A program made the position numbers and the translations under genes. A DNA stretch of 11,598 bases from Rhodospirillales bacterium (GTDB lineage Bacteria; Pseudomonadota; Alphaproteobacteria; Acetobacterales; Acetobacteraceae): positions 1 to 11,598 of the forward strand of contig CAHJXG010000431.1 in assembly GCA_903644035.1 (NCBI GenBank), in the 5' to 3' direction. Below the pieces are notes generated by a model that ran no database searches, had not been told where the DNA came from, and saw only the letters and a program-made list of their open reading frames with translations. Each line of letters begins with the position of its first letter. The stretch's first letter is position 1. Shown here in pieces: positions 6,433 through 11,598 of the stretch.

Positions 6433-9400
6433 ACATCTCCGCCCCCCTCATCCACCGCCCGGTCGCCACGCTGCTGCTGGCGCTGGGCCTGCTGCTGACC
6501 GGCCTCGTCGCCGTCCGCTTCCTGCCGGTGGCGCCGCTGCCGAGCGTCGATATCCCGACCATCGTGGTGTTCGCCGGCCGTCCCGGCGCCGATCCGGAGA
6601 CGATGGCCGCGAGCATCGCTGCGCCGCTCGAGCGCCGCCTGGGCGAAATCCCGGGCGTCACCGAGATCACCAGCACCAGCAGCACCGGCAGCACGTCCAT
6701 CGTCATCCAGTTCGACATCGACCGCCAGATCGAGGGCGCCGCCCACGACGTGCAGGCCGCGATCAACGCCGCCTACACCGACCTGCCCTCGGACCTGCCG
6801 ACCCGGCCGTACTACCGCAAATTCAACCCGGCCGAGGCGCCGATCCTCACCCTGTCGCTCACCTCCGACGTGCTCGGCACGGCCCAGGTCTATGACGCCG
6901 CCGACACGATCCTGGCGCAGCGGCTGAGCCAGGTCGAGGGCGTGGCCCAGGTGCAGGTGAACGGCGCCGAGAAGCCGGCCGTGCGCGTGCGGCTGAACCC
7001 CGGGGCGCTTCGCGCGGCGGGCCTCAGCAGCCAGGACGTCTACACGGCCATCCGCGGCGCCAACGTGAACGGCCCGGTCGGCGGCTTCCAGGGGCCGCAG
7101 CGGGCCGAGACCATCGAGCTGAACGGCCAGATCACCCAGGCCGCCGACTACGCCCGCCTGGTGCTGAAGACCGCGGACGGCGCCACGGTGCGTCTGGGCG
7201 ACGTGGCGGAGGTGCTGGACAGCGTGTCCAACACCAAGCTCGCGGCCTGGCAGGGCACCGAGCGCGCCATCCTGCTGACGCTCACCAAGACCTCCGGCGC
7301 CAACGTGATCGACACGGTGGACCGGGTGCGCGCGGCGCTGCCGCAGCTGCTCGCGTGGATCCCGCCCGACATCCGCGTCGCCACCATATCCGACCGCACC
7401 ACGACCATCCGGGCGAGCGTCGAGGACGTGGAGTGGACCCTGCTGATCAGCATCGCGCTGGTGCTGATGGTGGTGGCGCTGTTCATGCGCCGCCTCGTGC
7501 CGACGCTGGCCGCCGCGGTCACGGTGCCGCTCAGCCTGGCGGGCACGCTGGGCGCGATGTACCTGCTGGGCTACAGCCTCAACAACTTTTCGCTGATGGC
7601 GCTCACCATCTCGGTGGGCTTCGTGGTCGATGATGCCATCGTCATGATCGAGAACATCTTCCGCCACCAGCAGCGCGGGCTGTCGCCGATGCAGGCGGCG
7701 CTGGTGGGGTCGCGGCAGATCGGCTTCACCGTGGTGTCGATCAGCATCTCGCTCGTTGCGGTGTTCATCCCGATCCTGTTCATGGGCGGCCTGCTCGGCA
7801 AGCTGTTCCATGAGTTCGCCATGGTGCTGACCATCGCCATCGGGCTGTCGGCCGTCGTGTCGCTGACGCTCACCCCGATGATGTGCGGGCGCTTCATGGG
7901 GCCGCACGCGCCGCCGCGCGGCGTCTGGGGCTGGATCGACCGGGCGGTGGACCGCGGCTTCGACGGGGCGCAGCGCGCCTACCTCCGCAGCCTCGACTGG
8001 GCGCTGCGCTGGCGCCGTCTGATGCTGCTGGTGACGCTCGCGGTCGTCGTCGCCACGGTCAAGCTGTATGGCTATGTGCCGAAGGGCTTCCTGCCGGTTC
8101 AGGACACCGGCCTGCTGATGGGCATGACCACCGCCAGCCCCGACATCAGCTTCGACGCCATGGCGGTCCGGCAGAAGCTCGTGGTGGACACCCTGCTGGC
8201 CGACCCCGCCATCGAGAGCGTCGGCAGCACCATCGGCATCACCAACGGCTGGTCCAGCATCAACCGCGGGCAGATCACCGTGTCGCTGAAGCCGCTGTCT
8301 GAGCGCAAGATCAGCAGCGAGCAGGTGCTGCAGCGGCTGCGGCCCAAGCTGATGCAGATGTCGGGCATCCAGGCCAACCTCTGGTCGGCGCAGGACCTGC
8401 GCGGCGGCGGCCGGTCGGGCGGCACCGGCTTCCAGTTCGTGCTGCTGGACCAGGACCTGGACGAGCTGCGCGAGTGGACGCTGAAGCTGCAGGAGAAGCT
8501 GCGCGGCGTGCGGGGGATCGAGGACGTGTCGAGCGACCAGGACCGCCCGGGACCCCAGGCCAACGTGACCATCGACCGGCAGGCGGCGTCCCGCCTCGGC
8601 GTCCCCGTGAGCGCCATCGACGCGGCGCTGAGCAACGCCTACTCGCAGCGCCAGGTCTCGGTGATCTACACGCAGCGCAACCAGTATCGCGTGGTGCTGG
8701 AAACCCTGCCGGAATTGCAGACCGACCCGGCGCTGCTGGAACGCCTCTATGTGCCCGGCACCGATGGGCAGCAGGTGCCAATCAGCAGCGTGATCCGGAT
8801 GGACCGCGCGACCGCGCCGCTCGCGGTGCGCCACCAGGGGCAGTTCCCGTCCGCCAGCATCAGCTTCAACCTGCTGCCCGGCACCTCGCAGGGCGACGCG
8901 ATCACGCTGGTGACGGAGGCCGCCCGCGACCTGCGGATGCCGGAGGGGGTGCGGACCGAGTTCGCCGGCAACGCCAAGTTCCTGCAGCAGTCGCTGTCCA
9001 GCCAGCCCTTCCTGATCGGGGCGGCGATCATCTCGATCTACATCGTGCTCGGCGTGCTGTATGAGAGCGTGCTGCACCCGCTGACCATCATCTCCACCCT
9101 GCCGTCAGCCGGGCTGGGCGCGCTGCTGGCGGTGCTGGCGACGGGCGGGGAGCTGAACGTTCTCGCCATCATCGGCATCGTGCTGCTGATGGGCATCGTG
9201 AAGAAGAACGCGATCATGCTGGTCGATTTCGCGCTGGAGGCGGAGCGGGAACTCGGCATGGCCCCGCACGCGGCGATCCTGGAGGCCTGCCGGGAGCGGT
9301 TCCGACCGATCATGATGACGACGCTCGCGGCCCTCCTGGGCGCGGTGCCGCTGGCGCTCGCGGCCGGTACCGGGTCGGAGTTCCGGCGTCCCCTCGGCAT

Positions 9401-9533
9401 CGCGATCTGCGGCGGGCTGATCGTGTCGCAGATCCTGACGCTCTACACGACGCCGGTGATCTACCTGGCGCTGGAGCGGCTGGCGAAGGGGCGGCGGACC
9501 CGGATCGCGGTCAGTCCGCTGCCTGCTGAATAG
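6429..9533 (+). CDS. mdtC: RND multidrug efflux transporter, MdtC-like subunit
   Basis: Second full-length RND transporter, 1034 residues, paralogous to the gene just upstream. The start chosen is the ATG at 6429 within ATGA, because the product then begins MNISAPLIHRPVAT, nearly matching the MNISAPFIARPVAT start of its partner. A longer in-frame extension upstream is only a shadow of the previous gene. Asp401-Asp402, Lys926 and Arg959 complete the proton relay, so this subunit also looks energetically competent. MdtC-like blocks include FLPVAPLPSVDIP, DPETMAASIAAPLERRLG, the HDVQAAINAA region and YYRKFNPAEAP. The second periplasmic loop carries a Gly/Arg-rich stretch, DLRGGGRSGGTG (656-667). 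In E. coli the B and C subunits form a B2C trimer with divided labour, B mainly in proton translocation and C in drug binding; whether that holds here is inference. The last 23 bases overlap the convergent GH15 gene. Confidence 0.94.
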   Translation: MNISAPLIHRPVATLLLALGLLLTGLVAVRFLPVAPLPSVDIPTIVVFAGRPGADPETMAASIAAPLERRLGEIPGVTEITSTSSTGSTSIVIQFDIDRQIEGAAHDVQAAINAAYTDLPSDLPTRPYYRKFNPAEAPILTLSLTSDVLGTAQVYDAADTILAQRLSQVEGVAQVQVNGAEKPAVRVRLNPGALRAAGLSSQDVYTAIRGANVNGPVGGFQGPQRAETIELNGQITQAADYARLVLKTADGATVRLGDVAEVLDSVSNTKLAAWQGTERAILLTLTKTSGANVIDTVDRVRAALPQLLAWIPPDIRVATISDRTTTIRASVEDVEWTLLISIALVLMVVALFMRRLVPTLAAAVTVPLSLAGTLGAMYLLGYSLNNFSLMALTISVGFVVDDAIVMIENIFRHQQRGLSPMQAALVGSRQIGFTVVSISISLVAVFIPILFMGGLLGKLFHEFAMVLTIAIGLSAVVSLTLTPMMCGRFMGPHAPPRGVWGWIDRAVDRGFDGAQRAYLRSLDWALRWRRLMLLVTLAVVVATVKLYGYVPKGFLPVQDTGLLMGMTTASPDISFDAMAVRQKLVVDTLLADPAIESVGSTIGITNGWSSINRGQITVSLKPLSERKISSEQVLQRLRPKLMQMSGIQANLWSAQDLRGGGRSGGTGFQFVLLDQDLDELREWTLKLQEKLRGVRGIEDVSSDQDRPGPQANVTIDRQAASRLGVPVSAIDAALSNAYSQRQVSVIYTQRNQYRVVLETLPELQTDPALLERLYVPGTDGQQVPISSVIRMDRATAPLAVRHQGQFPSASISFNLLPGTSQGDAITLVTEAARDLRMPEGVRTEFAGNAKFLQQSLSSQPFLIGAAIISIYIVLGVLYESVLHPLTIISTLPSAGLGALLAVLATGGELNVLAIIGIVLLMGIVKKNAIMLVDFALEAERELGMAPHAAILEACRERFRPIMMTTLAALLGAVPLALAAGTGSEFRRPLGIAICGGLIVSQILTLYTTPVIYLALERLAKGRRTRIAVSPLPAE
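9489..9524 (+). terminator. GC-rich hairpin across the convergent 3' ends, possible terminator
   Basis: Bases 9489-9499 (GGGCGGCGGAC) can pair with 9514-9524 (GTCCGCTGCCT) in an 11-pair stem containing two G-U wobbles. Inside the 14-base loop, CCG at 9500-9502 can pair with CGG at 9508-9510, which extends the structure past a three-base bulge. The hairpin ends seven bases before the stop codon of the MdtC-like gene and contains the stop of the opposing GH15 gene. No T-run follows on either strand, so it is not a classical intrinsic terminator. The wobble pairs become mismatches in the minus-strand transcript, so the structure is stronger in the efflux mRNA. Chance hairpins are common in DNA of this GC content. 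Confidence 0.3.
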
Positions 9534-11340
9534 GCTTGCCGACCGCGCGGCCCTTGGCCTCGCCGGACAGGGTGAGGGCCGTGTTGATGAGCGCCACGTG
9601 GCTGAACGCCTGCGGGAAGTTGCCGGTGAACCGGCCGGCGTTGGGGTCGTACTCCTCGCTCAGCAGGCCCACGTCGTTGCACAGCGCCAGCAGGCGCTCG
9701 AACAGGGCGCGCGCCTCCGCCTCGCGGCCCTGCAGGTGCATGGCCGACGCCAGCCAGAAGCTGCAGGCGAGGAAGGCGCCCTCCCCGGCCGGCAGCCCGT
9801 CCGTGCCGCCCTCGGTGCGGTAGCGCAGCACGAAGCCGTCCACCAGCAGGTCGCGCTCGACGGCCGCGACGGTGCCGCGGATGCGCGGGTCGTCGTGCGG
9901 CAGGAAACCCAGGATCGGGATCAGCAGCAGGCTCGCGTCGAGCGCCTCCGCGCCGAAGCTCTGGACGAAGCTGCCGAGCTTCTCGCTGTAGCCGTCCCGG
10001 CAGACGGTGGCGTGGATGGTGTCGCGCACCTCGCGCCATCGGTCCAGCGGCGCCTCCAGGCCGAACGCCTCCGCATCTCCGATGCCGCGGTCGAAGGCGA
10101 CCCAGGCCATGACCTTGCTGAAGGTGAAGTGGCGCTGGCCGCCCCGGGTCTCCCACAGCCCCTCATCCGGCTGCTGCCAGATGGTGTCGAGGTGGTTCAG
10201 CAGGGCACGCTGCAGCGACCAGGTCTCGGTGTTGGTCAGCAGCTGGGCGCCGCGGGCCTGATGCAGCGCGTCCATCACCTCGCCATACACGTCGAGCTGC
10301 AGCTGCGTCGCGGCGGCGTTGCCAAGGCGCACCGGGGCGGCGCCCTGGTAGCCCGGCAGGAAGTCGACCGTCGTCTCCTCAAGCCGCCGCTCGCCGGCGA
10401 TGCCGTACATGATCTGCACCTGCTCGGGGCTGCCGGCGATGCTGCGATGCAGCCAATCGGCCCAGGATGTCGCCTCGTCGTAGTATCCCGTGGACATGAA
10501 CGCGAACAGGGTGATGGTGGCGTCGCGCAGCCAGCAGAACCGGTAGTCCCAGTTGCGCGGGCCGCCCAGCGCCTCGGGCAGCGAGGTGGTGGGGGCGGCG
10601 ACGATGCCGCCTGTCGGCGCGTAGGTCAGGCATTTCAGCGTGAGCAGCGAGCGCTTCACCGCTGACGCCCAGGACCCGTCATACGACATGCGGCCCGACC
10701 AGGCGGCCCAGACCTGCTCGGTCCGGTAGAGCGCGTCGTCGGCGTCGAGGCTGAGCGGCACCGGCAGGTGCGACGCGCTGTGGGTCAGCACGAAGCTGAC
10801 GGAGCTGCCTTCCGTCACCGTGAACTCGGCGACGGTCTGCATCGCCTCCCCGCGCAGCGCCACGTTGGTGCGCAGCACCACCATCTCCGGCCCGGCCACC
10901 GCCACGATGCCGTTGCCGCCCTGCCGCTTGGTCACCCAGGGGACGGAGGCGCCGTAGTCGAAGCGCAGCGCCAGCTCCATCCGCATCGGCACCGCGCCGC
11001 GCCGGCCCTCGACGATGCGGACGACGCTGCTGTTGGGGCTTTCCGGCACCATGAAGTCGATGACGGCGACCTGGCCGTCCGGCGTGTCGAACAGGGTCTC
11101 CAGCACCAGGCTGCCGTCGCGGTAGCGCCGGGTGGCCGGGCCGTTCTGCGTCACCGGCGCCAGGAGGAAGCGGCCGTGCCCCTCGTGGCCCAGCAGGGCC
11201 GCGAAGCAGGCACCGCTGTCGAAGCGCGGCCAGCAGAGCCAGTCGATGCTGCCGTTGCGCCCCACCAATGCGGCCGTGGTGCAGTCGCCGATCAGGGCAT
11301 AGTCCTCGATGGGCAACGCGTTGGCCGGGGTCTGGTCCAT
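9511..11340 (-). CDS. Glycoside hydrolase family 15 protein (glucoamylase/trehalase type)
   Basis: Predicted (alpha/alpha)6-barrel glycosidase of 609 residues, the usual length for bacterial GH15 proteins. Family members release glucose by inversion from alpha-glucans, and some bacterial ones instead cleave trehalose. The N-terminal beta domain opens with IEDYALIGDCTTAALVGRNG (11-30) followed by SIDWLCWPRFDS. This matches the family N-terminus and supports the ATG at 11340. The catalytic domain shows GGPRNWDYRFCWLRDA (259-274) in the substrate pocket. The probable general acid is Glu397 (EGLWETRG, 393-400), followed by HFTFSKVMAWVAFDRG. The probable general base is Glu562 in GLLSEEYDP (558-566), near GNFPQAFSHVALINTA. 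No signal peptide is visible, so it should be cytosolic, which fits turnover of glycogen, maltodextrin or trehalose. It starts two bases after the stop of an alpha/beta-hydrolase gene, so the two are probably co-transcribed. Glucoamylase versus trehalase cannot be decided here. Confidence 0.93.
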   Translation of the reverse strand: MDQTPANALPIEDYALIGDCTTAALVGRNGSIDWLCWPRFDSGACFAALLGHEGHGRFLLAPVTQNGPATRRYRDGSLVLETLFDTPDGQVAVIDFMVPESPNSSVVRIVEGRRGAVPMRMELALRFDYGASVPWVTKRQGGNGIVAVAGPEMVVLRTNVALRGEAMQTVAEFTVTEGSSVSFVLTHSASHLPVPLSLDADDALYRTEQVWAAWSGRMSYDGSWASAVKRSLLTLKCLTYAPTGGIVAAPTTSLPEALGGPRNWDYRFCWLRDATITLFAFMSTGYYDEATSWADWLHRSIAGSPEQVQIMYGIAGERRLEETTVDFLPGYQGAAPVRLGNAAATQLQLDVYGEVMDALHQARGAQLLTNTETWSLQRALLNHLDTIWQQPDEGLWETRGGQRHFTFSKVMAWVAFDRGIGDAEAFGLEAPLDRWREVRDTIHATVCRDGYSEKLGSFVQSFGAEALDASLLLIPILGFLPHDDPRIRGTVAAVERDLLVDGFVLRYRTEGGTDGLPAGEGAFLACSFWLASAMHLQGREAEARALFERLLALCNDVGLLSEEYDPNAGRFTGNFPQAFSHVALINTALTLSGEAKGRAVGKPIQQAAD

Positions 11341-11342
11341 GG

Positions 11343-11598
11343 CTACTGGGGCCTCGATGTCATGGGGATTGTGGCCTCGAGCCAGTCGTGCATGAGGCGC
11401 GTCGCGGCGTCCGGCCGCTCCATGGGCAGCAGGTGCCCGGCGCCCTCTACCACATGCAGGCGGGCGCCGGGCACGAGGCCCGCGATCTCGGCGGCCAGGT
11501 CCGGCGGCGTGAGCTGATCGCCGGCGCCGACGGCGACGAGGGTGGGGACGGCGACCTGCGGAAGGCGCGGGCGGCTGTCGGGCCGGGCGACGATGGCG
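11343..11598 (-). CDS. Alpha/beta-hydrolase fold protein, C-terminal fragment (5' end outside window)
   Basis: An open minus-strand frame of 84 codons enters from the right edge and stops at TAG (11343-11345). It has no start inside the window because the gene continues beyond it. The visible part is the C-terminal third of an alpha/beta-hydrolase. VPTLVAVGAGDQLTPP supplies the strand and the catalytic-acid Asp (fragment residue 27, codon 11517-11519). VVEGAGHLLPMERP supplies the catalytic His (residue 55, codon 11433-11435). A final helix follows, ending LMHDWLEA. The nucleophile elbow would lie outside the window. Esterase, lipase, lactonase or haloperoxidase-like activities are all possible. 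The stop is two bases before the GH15 start, so the genes should be co-transcribed. A GAGG in the last codons, 11 bases before the GH15 ATG, is a weak candidate ribosome site for that gene. Confidence 0.85.
   Translation of the reverse strand, partial: AIVARPDSRPRLPQVAVPTLVAVGAGDQLTPPDLAAEIAGLVPGARLHVVEGAGHLLPMERPDAATRLMHDWLEATIPMTSRPQ

Noticed and set aside
6369..9077. 902-codon minus-strand open frame opposite the MdtC-like gene
   Set aside because: It has the same low-complexity Arg/His/Gln/Asp composition and is a shadow of the RND gene; the real frame has full domain architecture.
9598..10665. 355-codon plus-strand frame opposite the GH15 gene
   Set aside because: It is antisense to a complete GH15 gene with its catalytic motifs and has Gln/Arg/Ala-rich, domain-free sequence.
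10768..11517. 249-codon plus-strand frame across the hydrolase-GH15 junction
   Set aside because: It is a composition-driven shadow; both minus-strand genes beneath it have recognisable motifs.

Overview
The window is GC-rich and fully coding. It holds six genes: four complete, plus one cut at each edge. Very high G/C at third codon positions, the protein styles and the tight gene packing suggest a high-GC Gram-negative bacterium. My best guess is an alphaproteobacterium of the Acetobacteraceae/Rhodospirillales type (for example Roseomonas-like); this is an inference from composition and family resemblance, not a phylogenetic result.

Positions 1-9533 (+ strand) are a compact tripartite RND efflux operon. 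The order is outer-membrane channel lipoprotein (NodT/OprM family, 5' end outside the window), periplasmic adaptor (MdtA-like), a cytosolic glutathione S-transferase-like protein, then two complete, distinct RND transporters resembling MdtB and MdtC of the MdtABC system. Neighbouring genes overlap by 1 to 4 bases or lie 11 to 15 bases apart, so one transcript and translational coupling are likely. The two RND proteins probably form a mixed trimer, with the adaptor and channel completing an envelope-spanning pump for drugs, bile-salt-like or other amphiphilic compounds. The GST-like gene between adaptor and pumps is the most unusual element. It suggests, but does not prove, that glutathione chemistry is coupled to export.

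Positions 9511-11598 (- strand) form a convergent unit: the C-terminal end of an alpha/beta-hydrolase, followed after 2 bases by a complete family GH15 glycoside hydrolase (glucoamylase/trehalase type). The GH15 gene and the second RND gene overlap tail to tail by 23 bases, and a strong hairpin covers both 3' ends.

There is no RNA gene, CRISPR array, insertion sequence or phage gene that I can support, and no non-coding gap longer than 15 bases. The operon promoter and any regulator must lie upstream of position 1. I do not see a clearly new biological system. The points worth following are the embedded GST, its in-frame relation to the next gene, and the overlapping convergent 3' ends.
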